Shown: one piece after another, positions 1 to 8,516 of the stretch
Position numbering within the stretch: position 1 is the stretch's first letter
Layout: every line of letters begins with the position of its first letter
Notes under the pieces: model-generated
Told to the model about the DNA's origin: nothing
Database searches by the model: none
Seen by the model: only the letters and a program-made list of their open reading frames with translations
Made by a program: the position numbers and the translations under genes
NCBI RefSeq assembly: GCF_003003775.1
Contig: NZ_PVWJ01000026.1
Location: 1 to 46,811, forward strand
Direction: 5' to 3'
DNA length: 46,811 nt
Origin: Merismopedia glauca CCAP 1448/3
GTDB lineage: Bacteria > Cyanobacteriota > Cyanobacteriia > Cyanobacteriales > CCAP-1448

Positions 1-19
1 AGATGTGTATAAGAGACAG
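1..19. other. Tn5/Nextera mosaic-end adapter (non-genomic)
   Basis: The first 19 bases, AGATGTGTATAAGAGACAG, are identical to the transferred strand of the Tn5 mosaic end used in tagmentation libraries. The simplest reading is untrimmed adapter at the contig edge. A genomic Tn5 end is unlikely because no transposase or IS50 sequence follows. Genomic sequence should be taken to start at about base 20. Confidence 0.95.
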
Positions 20-27
20 TTCTACAC

Positions 28-1116
28 CTATCCCTGCTTTGGCAACCTAGGCGTACCAGAACGAATGGGAATCAATAGCTGAGTCAATAAACGCAATTGT
101 TCGGGGGTTCCCATACAAATCAGCAAATCTCCAGCCATTAAGACAGTTTCTCCTGTTGGTCCAGCAATTAGTTCCCCTGATTGACGGCGAATAGCTAAGA
201 CTAAAGCGCCTGATTGAGAACGTAATTTTGCCTCTCGCAAACTCTGTCCGATACTGGGACAAGCCCCAGCTTCTAAGAGAAACTCTTCCATATAGAAAGC
301 GCGATCGCTTCCTGTTAAGATCCCATCTACAAAATCAATCACCTGGGGGCGTAATGCCGCCGCAGCCATGCGTTTACCACCTGTGATGTAGGGTGATACC
401 ACCGCATCTGCCCCAGCCCGTTGCAGCTTTTGCAGGGCTTCTTCGGTACTAGCACGGGCTATAGCCCGAATTTTCGGATTGAGGGTTTTGGCAGAAAGTA
501 CAGTATATAAATTTTCCGCGTCTGAAGGTAGTGCAGCCACTAGACAGACAGCATTTTCAATCCCGACACTAATTAAAGTTTCATCTAGAGTAGCATCTCC
601 TTGAATGGTGACATAACCTAATTGTTTCGCCTCTTCCAACGGTTCTGGTAAAGAGTCAATCACCACAAAAGAAATTTCTTCAGCTTGAAATTCGATGGCA
701 ATTTGTCTACCCGTGCGTCCGTAGCCGCAAATGATATAGTGTTCCGATAAAGATTCCACTAAGCGCCTCAATTGCCGTATGCGTCTACCTTCTTGAAAAT
801 ATCCTTGAATTAGGGCTTCTGTAAATCGGTTGACGATGTAACCAATACTGATCAATCCCATAATAATTAGAGACATCGTAAAGATGCGTCCGCGATCGCC
901 CAAGGGATTAATTTCCCCAAATCCCACAGTAGATAGGGTAATCATGGTCATATAAACTGCATCTGACCAATGCCACCCTTCTACAAATTTGTACCACAAA
1001 GTACCTGTAATAAATACTAAAGCTAGAGCGATCGCCCCTGCCCTTAGATCTTTTTGAATCTGACGATATTTTTCTTCTAAAGGTGAAGACACAGGCAACT
1101 TTTTAACATTAGACAC
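28..1116 (-). CDS. Two-TM potassium channel with RCK (TrkA-N/TrkA-C) domains
   Basis: Likely a ligand-gated K+ channel of the inner membrane, MthK-like in layout: TM1 (about residues 27-45), a pore loop, TM2 (about 78-97), then a cytoplasmic RCK domain. The selectivity filter reads TVGFGE at residues 63-68, where TVGYGD is usual; Phe at the Tyr position occurs in some prokaryotic channels. The RCK_N Rossmann motif GYGRTGRQ starts near residue 131 and is followed by acidic strand ends suited to nucleotide or Ca2+ binding. A TrkA-C domain occupies about residues 275-350. At 362 residues it appears complete, with its stop just inside the adapter. It is transcribed away from the secreted protein at 1487. 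Ion selectivity and ligand are inferred from family membership only. Confidence 0.9.
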   Translation of the reverse strand: MSNVKKLPVSSPLEEKYRQIQKDLRAGAIALALVFITGTLWYKFVEGWHWSDAVYMTMITLSTVGFGEINPLGDRGRIFTMSLIIMGLISIGYIVNRFTEALIQGYFQEGRRIRQLRRLVESLSEHYIICGYGRTGRQIAIEFQAEEISFVVIDSLPEPLEEAKQLGYVTIQGDATLDETLISVGIENAVCLVAALPSDAENLYTVLSAKTLNPKIRAIARASTEEALQKLQRAGADAVVSPYITGGKRMAAAALRPQVIDFVDGILTGSDRAFYMEEFLLEAGACPSIGQSLREAKLRSQSGALVLAIRRQSGELIAGPTGETVLMAGDLLICMGTPEQLRLLTQLLIPIRSGTPRLPKQG

Positions 1117-1486
1117 ACAATTTAAATCCTAAGTTAGTGAAATTAAACCAGATCTTTGAAGTCAAAATAATTAGGCTAATAAACCCTTAATTTCTCTGAT
1201 TTTCCCCATCAAAGGTGTTGAAGTGTCCAGCTATAGTAGCAAATTTAACTAACAGATAATTTGAGATTGGTCAATGTCTGACCTGCTTTTCAGATTGTAT
1301 GGTCAAAAATTATGCTTAATTATCTTAAAAAATCATCAATATAAATTCCTATCCCCAATCTAACCAGTGAAATGAGGTAGAGCTAATGTGAGTAGGTGGA
1401 CTTTAAAAAATAGTCATAAACTATTGACCCTTAACAATAGATTTGTTATGACGTAAAAGACCATAAAGCCCTAGGAAATTACGTGT
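1117..1486. other. Divergent intergenic region, no gene seen
   Basis: This AT-rich spacer separates the minus-strand channel gene from the plus-strand secreted protein and must hold both promoters. I could not single out a convincing -10/-35 pair. No RNA gene, strong hairpin or conserved small ORF was recognised. Confidence 0.5.
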
Positions 1487-1819
1487 ATGTTAAAGTTACT
1501 AAATTTCCGCTTCCCAAATCGCCATCAGCTACTACCAATAGGCTTACTATTTGCCATTATGAGTGTAGAGCTAGCAGCCCCTGTAGAAGCCTTTGAATCT
1601 CAAACAGGAACTAACGGTAATCCTACCGCTACTGTATCATCCGATTTACCACAGGACAATCTCGTAGCTCGTTGCCGGATTAAAAGTGTTTACAAGCGTC
1701 GTCGTTCTGTAATTATCAGAAGAGGTCCCTTCGTTTATCGTGGACGACGCTATGGGCGGAATTATGTTCTCAGGCGTGTCTATCCAGCACGTCGTGTGAG
1801 AACCAGAGTTTGCAGCTAA
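1487..1819 (+). CDS. Small secreted Arg-rich protein of unknown function
   Basis: The 110-residue product has a likely Sec signal peptide: a basic N-terminus, a hydrophobic stretch (LLPIGLLFAIMSVELAAP, about residues 16-33) and a possible cleavage after VEA near residue 35. The mature part is Ser/Thr/Asn-rich up to residue 60. Then comes a strongly basic, Tyr-rich tail with repeated RR pairs (KRRRS, RRGPF, RGRRYGR, ARRVRTR) and two Cys, one at about 63 and one next to the C-terminus, which could pair in the periplasm. I do not recognise the family. The charge pattern suggests binding to an anionic surface such as polysaccharide or peptidoglycan, but that is inference. A perfect hairpin follows the stop codon. 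Confidence 0.65.
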   Translation: MLKLLNFRFPNRHQLLPIGLLFAIMSVELAAPVEAFESQTGTNGNPTATVSSDLPQDNLVARCRIKSVYKRRRSVIIRRGPFVYRGRRYGRNYVLRRVYPARRVRTRVCS

Positions 1820-1827
1820 ATGTCGTC

Positions 1828-1846
1828 AGGTGGGCATTGCCCACCT
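1828..1846 (+). terminator. Perfect hairpin after the Arg-rich protein gene
   Basis: AGGTGGGCA and TGCCCACCT form a perfect nine-base-pair stem with a one-base spacer, nine bases after the stop codon. There is no long U tract, so it may be a palindromic repeat of the kind common in cyanobacteria that also serves as a transcript end. Confidence 0.45.
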
Positions 1847-1956
1847 TAATAGTCAGCAACTGCTACCAAACTAGATAGTCAACAAGTCCTCACGAGATGA
1901 AGCTACTCAGAAAAGTTTAGATTAAAATGCCATAAAGCAGTGAGAAGGAATCTGAG

Positions 1957-3252
1957 ATGGTAATGGCAAAAAACTTGGTAGAACAGATAAGCGTTTTGGA
2001 AAATAAAGCACCGGAGGCGATCGCCTCTAAATCTACCGCTTTCAACCCGGAAGATTTTGATAGCTATGTCATGCAAACTTATGGACGCTTTTCCTTAGCT
2101 TTGGAACGGGGTCAAGGCTGCCGAGTTTGGGATACTCAAGGCAAAGAATATCTAGATTTTGTGGCAGGAATTGCTACCTGCACTCTAGGGCACGCTCATC
2201 CAGCTTTAATCGAGGCAATAACTAGCCAAATCCAAACTTTACACCACGTTTCCAATTTATACTACATCCCCGTCCAAGGAGAACTAGCCAAATGGTTAGT
2301 TAATCATTCTTGTGCTGATAAAGTATTCTTTTGCAACTCTGGGGCGGAAGCCAATGAAGGAGCCATCAAATTAGCCCGTAAATACGCTCATACGGTTCTA
2401 GGAATTACAGAACCAATAATTTTGACGGCTCACGCCAGTTTCCACGGACGCACCCTAGCGACGATTACCGCCACCGGACAGCCCAAATATCAGAAAAACT
2501 TCGATCCTCTAGTTCCTGGATTCCACTACGTCCCCTACAACGATATTACTGCCATTGAATCAGCCATTACTGAGCTTGATGCTAGTGAAAAACGAGTTAC
2601 AGCTATCTTGCTAGAACCTTTACAAGGAGAAGGTGGGGTTAATCCTGGAGATCCCGCTTATTTCCAAAAGATTCGGCAACTCTGCGATGAACAAGGAATA
2701 TTACTCATCCTCGATGAAGTCCAAGTGGGGATGGGGCGGACTGGTAAACTTTGGGGATACGAAAACTTAGGCATTGAACCCGATATATTTACTAGCGCTA
2801 AAGGTTTAGGTGGCGGAATTCCCATTGGTGCAACTTTGTGTAAACACCACTGCGATGTGTTTCAACCAGGAGATCACGCTAGTACCTTTGGGGGGAATCC
2901 CTTGGTTTGCGCTGTGGCTTTAGCTGTTTGTCAAACCATCGAAACGGAAAATCTGCTGGCTAATGCTCAAGCGCGAGGAGAACAACTAAGAACAGGATTA
3001 CAAGCTGTAGCCGCCAAATTTCCCCTACAAATAGCTAATGCTAGAGGTTGGGGGCTAATTAATGGCTTACAATTAGTTGAAGACTCGCCGATTACAGCGA
3101 TTGAGATTGTCAAAGCAGCGATGGCAGAAGGATTGTTATTAGTTCCAGCCGGACCAAAAGTCGTCAGATTCGTTCCACCTCTAATTGTCAGTCAAGCTGA
3201 GATTGAAACAGCCTTGCATAAGCTGGAACAAGCGATCGCCTCTCTTGCCTAA
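1957..3252 (+). CDS. argD: Acetylornithine aminotransferase
   Basis: A PLP-dependent class III aminotransferase converting N-acetylglutamate semialdehyde to N-acetylornithine in cytosolic arginine synthesis. Visible motifs are NSGAEANE (residues 127-134), the SFHGRT substrate/PLP region (161-166), LDEVQVGMGRTGK with the PLP-contacting Asp (252-264), and SAKGLGGG with the Schiff-base Lys at 282. The C-terminus fits the usual length, while the first 25 or so residues are a poorly conserved extension. AAGGA seven bases before the ATG supports this start, although a second ATG two codons on is possible. The next gene begins five bases after the stop, so the two are probably co-transcribed. Succinyl-ornithine or GABA transaminase activity is a less likely alternative. 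Confidence 0.95.
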   Translation: MVMAKNLVEQISVLENKAPEAIASKSTAFNPEDFDSYVMQTYGRFSLALERGQGCRVWDTQGKEYLDFVAGIATCTLGHAHPALIEAITSQIQTLHHVSNLYYIPVQGELAKWLVNHSCADKVFFCNSGAEANEGAIKLARKYAHTVLGITEPIILTAHASFHGRTLATITATGQPKYQKNFDPLVPGFHYVPYNDITAIESAITELDASEKRVTAILLEPLQGEGGVNPGDPAYFQKIRQLCDEQGILLILDEVQVGMGRTGKLWGYENLGIEPDIFTSAKGLGGGIPIGATLCKHHCDVFQPGDHASTFGGNPLVCAVALAVCQTIETENLLANAQARGEQLRTGLQAVAAKFPLQIANARGWGLINGLQLVEDSPITAIEIVKAAMAEGLLLVPAGPKVVRFVPPLIVSQAEIETALHKLEQAIASLA

Positions 3253-3257
3253 TAAAT

Positions 3258-3677
3258 ATGAGCAACGCTCTTTTAGATACCACTTTGTCAACTATAGCCG
3301 CCGAAAGAATCACTGGCTTTGACCAAAGCTTTGAGCTAGTCAATCAACTACTCGAAGAATACGGGGAAGATAATCTAGCAGAGACACTCTATGCCCAGAT
3401 ACCTCTGGAATATCCCTGGGAAATAATTGCAGATTTATTCTGTATTCTCATTTGGTCTACTAGCGATCATGGTAAAGCTTTAGCCGAAACTACACAAAAA
3501 TGGTTGTTAGTAGGGCAAGAGATTAATAAAATCAAAATTGCCCTACATTTAGATGTTTATCCTTTTGCCGATCGCGAGCAAATGGAGCAAGTTCTCTCGA
3601 AAATTGCCAGACTTTATCCAGAAGTTGCGGCACGCTGTGACGAACTAATTACTTCCCGCAAAGAACTAAAAGAATAA
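3258..3677 (+). CDS. Conserved hypothetical protein co-transcribed with argD
   Basis: A 139-residue, acidic, largely helical soluble protein with no signal peptide and no membrane segment. I do not recognise a named domain. It starts five bases after argD and is almost certainly translated from the same message, possibly by coupling, since no clear Shine-Dalgarno sequence lies before its ATG. Residues 20-80 are rich in aromatic and aliphatic residues (EYPWEIIADLFCILIW) and look like a helical core. Function is unknown. A role in arginine metabolism is only suggested by position. Confidence 0.75.
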   Translation: MSNALLDTTLSTIAAERITGFDQSFELVNQLLEEYGEDNLAETLYAQIPLEYPWEIIADLFCILIWSTSDHGKALAETTQKWLLVGQEINKIKIALHLDVYPFADREQMEQVLSKIARLYPEVAARCDELITSRKELKE

Positions 3678-3997
3678 TGGCACCAAATCTCTAAGCTGCG
3701 TTTGCAAATAAGCTTGATTGTGAACAATTCTGAAACTCGTCAACGAAAAATCAAGTTTTCTCCCCTTTGTCTTCCTTGTCCTCCCCCTCCCCCTTGTCCC
3801 TTCCAGACCGACAATCTTCAAAATATACACTTGAAAGCTCTCCTGAAGCTCCTCTGCTCCTGGAAAGCGATCGCTTCTTTAGCTCAACATTCCCTTAAGA
3901 TAAGATTTTTTTCCGCAACCCTTTAAGGGGATCGAGTTAACCTGGATGGGACAGCTAAGTTGAATTAATTTAATTTGCCGAGTTACCAAGATAATTT
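3678..3997. other. Intergenic region upstream of gnd
   Basis: No supportable gene. The plus strand has a pyrimidine-rich stretch around 3756-3806 resembling degenerate CCTTGTC/CCCCCTC tandem units. The 74-codon frame through it is low complexity and has no recognisable domain. The gnd promoter should lie in the last 100 bases. Confidence 0.5.
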
Positions 3998-5443
3998 ATG
4001 AGTCAACAAAGTTTTGGCGTAATCGGGCTAGCCGTCATGGGCGAAAATTTAGCCTTAAACGTAGAAAGCAAAGGCTTTTCAGTCGCCGTCTACAATCGCT
4101 CTGGTGAGAAGACTGATGCTTTTATGGCAACCCGCGCTCAAGGCAAAAATATTCAAGCCGCCTACTCTTTACAAGAGTTTGTGGCTTCTCTAGAACGTCC
4201 TCGCAAGATCCTGATTATGGTGAAAGCTGGGGCACCTGTAGACGCTGTGATTAGCCAACTTAAACCAATTTTAGAACCAGGTGATGCAATTATTGATGGT
4301 GGTAACTCCTTATTTGATGATACGGAACGCCGCACCCGCGAACTAGAAGATGCTGGTTTAACCTACATCGGTATGGGAGTTAGTGGTGGTGAAGAAGGTG
4401 CGCTCTATGGCCCTAGTTTGATGCCAGGAGGGACTGAAGGCGCATATCATTATCTAGAACCAATTTTCACTAAAATCGCCGCTCAAGTCGATGATGGTCC
4501 CTGCGTGACCTATATTGGTCGTGGAGGTGCAGGTCACTATGTGAAGATGGTACACAATGGGATTGAGTATGGAGATATGCAGCTTATTGCAGAAGCTTAC
4601 GACATCCTGAGAAAGGTTGTGGGGCTAAATCCCCAGGAACTCCATGAAGTCTTTACTCAGTGGAATACTACTGATGAACTAAATTCATTTTTGATTGAGA
4701 TTACTGCCGATATTTTCAAGTATATCGATCCAGATACTAATCAGCCTCTAGTCGATCTAATTTTAGATGCAGCAGGGCAAAAAGGTACAGGGCGCTGGAC
4801 AGTCCAAAGTGCTTTGGAATTGGGGGTTTGCATTCCTACTATTATTGCGGCGGTGAATGCGCGGATTATGTCTTCCTACAAGAACGAAAGAGTGGCAGCA
4901 TCTCAAGTATTAACGGGGCCAGTTGGCGAATTTAACGGCGATGCAAAAACCTTCATCAACCAAATTCGTGATGCTCTCTATTGCTCGAAAATCTGTTCTT
5001 ATGCTCAAGGAATGGCTTTATTGAGTACGGCATCGCAGACTTACAAGTATAACCTCAATTTAAGTGAAATAGCACGGATTTGGAAGGGTGGTTGTATCAT
5101 TCGGGCTGGCTTTCTGAACAAAATCAAAGGTGCTTTCCAAGAAAATCCCTTATTACCTAACTTGCTCCTAGCACCAGAGTTTAAACAAACCATTTTGGAT
5201 AGACAAGCTGCTTGGCGAGAAGTAATTGCTACTGCCACAAAATTGGGTATTCCTACCCCAGCTTTTAGTGCTTCTCTAGATTATTTTGATAGCTACAGAA
5301 GTGCAAATCTGCCTCAAAACCTAACCCAAGCCCAAAGAGACTACTTTGGCGCGCACACCTACGAACGAACCGACAAACCAGGCACATTTCATGCCGATTG
5401 GACTGAGATTGAGTCGGCATCAGTAGCCAAGTTGGATACTTAG
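3998..5443 (+). CDS. gnd: 6-phosphogluconate dehydrogenase (NADP+, decarboxylating)
   Basis: Catalyses oxidative decarboxylation of 6-phosphogluconate to ribulose 5-phosphate plus NADPH, the last oxidative step of the pentose phosphate pathway, which cyanobacteria use for dark catabolism. The N-terminal Rossmann motif GVIGLAVMGENLALN spans residues 7-21. The substrate loop GGNSLFDDTERR is at 101-112 and SGGEEGALYGPS at 129-140. The catalytic Lys183 and Glu190 sit in HYVKMVHNGIEYGDMQ. The C-terminal helical domain carries KGTGRWTVQSALELG. The 481 residues match the usual 470-485. It appears monocistronic, followed by a long repeat-rich spacer. Confidence 0.97.
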   Translation: MSQQSFGVIGLAVMGENLALNVESKGFSVAVYNRSGEKTDAFMATRAQGKNIQAAYSLQEFVASLERPRKILIMVKAGAPVDAVISQLKPILEPGDAIIDGGNSLFDDTERRTRELEDAGLTYIGMGVSGGEEGALYGPSLMPGGTEGAYHYLEPIFTKIAAQVDDGPCVTYIGRGGAGHYVKMVHNGIEYGDMQLIAEAYDILRKVVGLNPQELHEVFTQWNTTDELNSFLIEITADIFKYIDPDTNQPLVDLILDAAGQKGTGRWTVQSALELGVCIPTIIAAVNARIMSSYKNERVAASQVLTGPVGEFNGDAKTFINQIRDALYCSKICSYAQGMALLSTASQTYKYNLNLSEIARIWKGGCIIRAGFLNKIKGAFQENPLLPNLLLAPEFKQTILDRQAAWREVIATATKLGIPTPAFSASLDYFDSYRSANLPQNLTQAQRDYFGAHTYERTDKPGTFHADWTEIESASVAKLDT

Positions 5444-5473
5444 AAGACAGCGTAAAATCCAGATGGTAGTCAT

Positions 5474-5628
5474 TAGACCTCTTGCATAAGTGCGATATTT
5501 TTGGTGTTTCGGGAGTCGAGAATCGGGAGTCGTTTCCAGAACTAAGGAGTTGGATTTCTCTGATTAATTAAAAAGCGTCTCAAACCCTTAGCATGAAACA
5601 ATATTGCTTTAGTTTTGCAAGAGGTCTA
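5474..5628. mobile_element. MITE-like element with 13-bp terminal inverted repeats
   Basis: TAGACCTCTTGCA at 5474-5486 and its exact complement TGCAAGAGGTCTA at 5616-5628 bound a 155-bp AT-rich core without a reading frame. The same termini recur at 8517, 8690 and 8722. The outer TA could be a target-site duplication or part of the terminus. Probably a non-autonomous element mobilised by a transposase encoded elsewhere; the parent IS family is not determined. Confidence 0.7.
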
Positions 5629-5641
5629 TTATCAACTGCAT

Positions 5642-5729
5642 GACTTACGCAAGTCCCCCTTAGAAAGGGGGATTTAGGGGGATCTTCGGGGGTTGAAATG
5701 GTCGGTTTTTCGTTAGTTGTGCGTAAGTC
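5642..5729. mobile_element. Second short MITE-like element (GACTTACGCA termini)
   Basis: GACTTACGCA at 5642-5651 and TGCGTAAGTC at 5720-5729 are exact inverted repeats enclosing 88 bp in total. Inside is a G-rich block (CCCCCTTAGAAAGGGGGA and GGGGGATC), a motif often seen in cyanobacterial repeats. No coding frame. It lies only 13 bp from the preceding element. Confidence 0.65.
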
Positions 5730-5878
5730 CTGAACTGGTTTACTTCACCTGTGGGGCAGGCATTTTGCCATAGATGTCAAGAGCTACAACCGCCAGGGGT
5801 TTTAAACCCCTGTCTCATAGCCAAAGTCCTCTGTTCGCGTAGCGTCACGCAGTGATAGAGGACTAGGCAATATTTTCT

Positions 5879-5907
5879 GTAGAGACGTAGCAGTGCTACG
5901 TCTCTAC
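5879..5907. repeat. 29-bp near-perfect palindrome
   Basis: GTAGAGACGTAGCA and TGCTACGTCTCTAC are exact complements around a single G, giving a 14-bp stem. It could fold in transcripts from either converging gene and act as a two-way terminator, though no U tract follows. A partial copy of the left arm occurs at 20489-20502. Confidence 0.6.
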
Positions 5908-6009
5908 TTGAGTTCACGGCGGAGTAAGGCTTTTACCGTTAAATTGACACCTATGGCATTTTGCCTACTCCACGAACAGCCGAGAGGGCGATCTGCGCCC
6001 AAATTTTCG

Positions 6010-8439
6010 CTATTTGCTGATGGCGTTAGCCGTCGCTTGCGGCATCACCACTTTTTTTGACTTCAAAGTAGTCAGCAATTGCGGTAATAATCGCCGTAAA
6101 TAGCCCACATCCGCTTCTTTCTGACCATAGCGCCAAGCTACATAAGCTTCGGAAATTTCCTCGACAATCTTGGTTGTAGTTGGTGGGTAATATTGTCGCA
6201 AAGTGGTGGCGTACTCTAAAGGAGTAGTGGCTGGATGCTTGATATAGCCTTCTAAACTCATAGTTTTAAGCATTTGCTGATAAAGTCTTTCCATTGGTGG
6301 TAAACTTTTCAGCCAACGCTGGTAGCGCCAGATTAGCCATTGCTGGGCGAGTAACCACAGGGCAAAACTACAAGCTATCGCCACAATAGTAGCTATAGAC
6401 CAACCCAGCCAACCTTGACTAAATAAACGCAAGAACCAAGCGATCGCCCCTCCTACTATTCCCCCAATTAAGTCAAATAGACCGTTGAGGAAGCCTGCAA
6501 TGGGAGAAGGTAGCCACCCAGCCACCCAGTTCCAAAATGTCTGTAAAGCGCTAAAAGTATAGTCTGCTTCAACTCCTGGGGGCATTAAATCGTGACCAGG
6601 TATCGGATCGAAAGCAAACCAACCGTAATCGGGGAAATACACTTCCGTCATGGCGTAAGCATCCACGTTACGCACTTCATACATTCCTGTAAATGGGTTA
6701 AACTGACCCGGCGCAAAACCGACGACTAAACGGGCGGGAATCCCAACAGATCGCAGCATCATGGTCAAAACTGTCGAAAATTGATCGGGATATCCCCCTG
6801 GTTGACAAGATGAATCTGCACCTACTTTTTGACACCGGAATAGGAATGACTCAACTAAGTCTTCGTTATCTTTGATAACTGGTAAACCTAGGGGATTTCG
6901 GGGGATTTGATAGTGCTGTTTCAGGTATTGAGCTAAATAAAGCGCAGTTTCATGACTGCTAGTCAGTTCTTTTTGAGACTTACCAACCTGTTTTTGCTGG
7001 TACTCAGCTAAGACGGATTCAGTCAACTCCTTGACTTGAGGGGCGATCGCCTCTGGTATATCTAAGTAGTGTTGGCGAATATTGGGCGGATAGTCGGTTC
7101 CAGCTTGATTGAGTAAATCGCGATCGCGATAGGGGACTTGAGAAACTACAGTGTAAGTTAAACCTTCTAATAAACCGACAGGCGATCTAATACTTCCTTC
7201 TGCATCTACACCTATTTGTCTGGTAGGGAAATAAACTTCTTTGGGATAAGTTAAAGCGGGAACCACGTTGGGTAATTCCGAAACCGCCGTGTAACTTTGA
7301 ATTACTTCTTTAGTTTTTCCTACCCTGGTGCGTATCGGTAGTAAGAAGCGAAAAGACCAATTTGAGCGATTGAGTTTCTCGGCTTTGTCATTGCGAGAAA
7401 TTTCCCATCCTTTACCTGTATAGCGATCGAAAGCTAAGACGCGCCAAAAACCAGGCGATTGCGATCGCACCCTCAAAACTGTTTTGGGTTCTAGTTCTCC
7501 TCCCAAACTTTGGTCAATTTTGCTATTAAAACCGTAGTAAAAAGTTTTATCTAACCCATCTGTTTCCCCATCACCACCAGAACCCTTACCTTTTCCATTT
7601 CCCTTCTGATTCGGTTTACCATCTTTGACATAACCTGGATTAACAATTTCCTCCGCATCAAACTCTCCCTGCTGTTCAACTGGAGAACTAACGGGGAAAG
7701 AACGTAACTGATATCCTGGTAATCTGGGCATTAAGGCAAAAATAGTCAAGCCCAGCAGTAAAATTACTAATAAAAATGCTCCCATGCGTCGCCAGGATAA
7801 ATCTGTACTTAGCAAATTTGGCGATCGCTTACTAGCTGTGTCGGGAGGAGAAATAGCTAATCCCAATCGAGAACGATAATCTAATATCAAAGTTGGCAGA
7901 GCTATAGCTAAAAATACCAGTAATAAGGGCGCAAAAGCCATCGTTTGACTCACCGTTCCCGCCACTCCCAGCAAAATTAAACCAATCGTCATCGAATAGC
8001 CTAAATCTTTACGGCGAGGTAGATCGAAACTGTGGAGGACTTGCAACTGAACTAATAATTCTGCCAAAACCAAGCGAGTATCGTTTAAATTACCAATTAA
8101 GTTCTTAAAAAAAGCTGCCATAGCCGCAATCATCGCCATAGCCAAGAAAAACTTGATCGTAATATTCTTTTGACGACGACGATACCAACTCCAAATCGCC
8201 CCGATAATACTTAAAGGAATCGCCCATAAACTCATCTGGGTTTGTGCTGCGACATCAGTGGCGATAATTCCCACACTAACTAAAGCTTGGACTAAAACCC
8301 GCAGCCATATCGAATCTTCTACATGGGGTTTCCGTCGTGAATTATCAGAATTTGGAATTAACCGCCCTAGCTTCAGTTGGGATTTGGCAGAATGGAACAT
8401 ATGATGAAAAGCGAAGAGCTTAGCTGCAACTATTTCCAA
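6010..8439 (-). CDS. Membrane transglutaminase-like (TgpA-type) protein, catalytic residues replaced
   Basis: An 809-residue inner-membrane protein with the TgpA/DUF3488 plan. There are several N-terminal TM segments (about residues 45-190 and 220-238), an extracytoplasmic region with a low-complexity Gly/Lys linker (275-295), a transglutaminase-like core (about 480-615), one TM near 665-695, and a cytoplasmic DUF4129-like tail (720-800). The core keeps the landmark LRSVGIPARLVVGF and the Asp of FDP (611). The position of the nucleophilic Cys is Pro551 (GGYPDQF) and that of the His is Tyr595 (DAYAMTEV). It therefore probably does not act as a protease or transglutaminase by the usual triad. 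I believe cyanobacterial relatives share these changes, but this is from memory. Role unknown; binding of a periplasmic peptide is possible. Confidence 0.85.
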   Translation of the reverse strand: MEIVAAKLFAFHHMFHSAKSQLKLGRLIPNSDNSRRKPHVEDSIWLRVLVQALVSVGIIATDVAAQTQMSLWAIPLSIIGAIWSWYRRRQKNITIKFFLAMAMIAAMAAFFKNLIGNLNDTRLVLAELLVQLQVLHSFDLPRRKDLGYSMTIGLILLGVAGTVSQTMAFAPLLLVFLAIALPTLILDYRSRLGLAISPPDTASKRSPNLLSTDLSWRRMGAFLLVILLLGLTIFALMPRLPGYQLRSFPVSSPVEQQGEFDAEEIVNPGYVKDGKPNQKGNGKGKGSGGDGETDGLDKTFYYGFNSKIDQSLGGELEPKTVLRVRSQSPGFWRVLAFDRYTGKGWEISRNDKAEKLNRSNWSFRFLLPIRTRVGKTKEVIQSYTAVSELPNVVPALTYPKEVYFPTRQIGVDAEGSIRSPVGLLEGLTYTVVSQVPYRDRDLLNQAGTDYPPNIRQHYLDIPEAIAPQVKELTESVLAEYQQKQVGKSQKELTSSHETALYLAQYLKQHYQIPRNPLGLPVIKDNEDLVESFLFRCQKVGADSSCQPGGYPDQFSTVLTMMLRSVGIPARLVVGFAPGQFNPFTGMYEVRNVDAYAMTEVYFPDYGWFAFDPIPGHDLMPPGVEADYTFSALQTFWNWVAGWLPSPIAGFLNGLFDLIGGIVGGAIAWFLRLFSQGWLGWSIATIVAIACSFALWLLAQQWLIWRYQRWLKSLPPMERLYQQMLKTMSLEGYIKHPATTPLEYATTLRQYYPPTTTKIVEEISEAYVAWRYGQKEADVGYLRRLLPQLLTTLKSKKVVMPQATANAISK

Positions 8440-8516
8440 AGATACCCAATTAGTCGCCTTAGAGCGTCATTAACCATTCTGAAGATTTCGTCTTCAGCCA
8501 AGACTCAAAGCTACAA

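Larger units (their letters stand above)
5444..6009. repeat. Repeat-rich spacer between gnd and the transglutaminase-like gene
   Basis: This 566-bp stretch between convergent genes holds no gene but at least five inverted-repeat structures: two MITE-like elements (listed separately), CAGGGGTTT/AAACCCCTG at 5794-5812, AGTCCTCT/AGAGGACT at 5825-5864, and a long palindrome at 5879-5907. A degenerate GGGAGTCG tandem unit occurs near 5510-5533. It reads as a landing zone for small mobile repeats where two transcripts converge. Confidence 0.75.

Noticed and set aside
3702-3926. 74-codon plus-strand frame before gnd
   Set aside because: Low-complexity pyrimidine-rich DNA (Pro/Cys run), no ribosome binding site, no domain.
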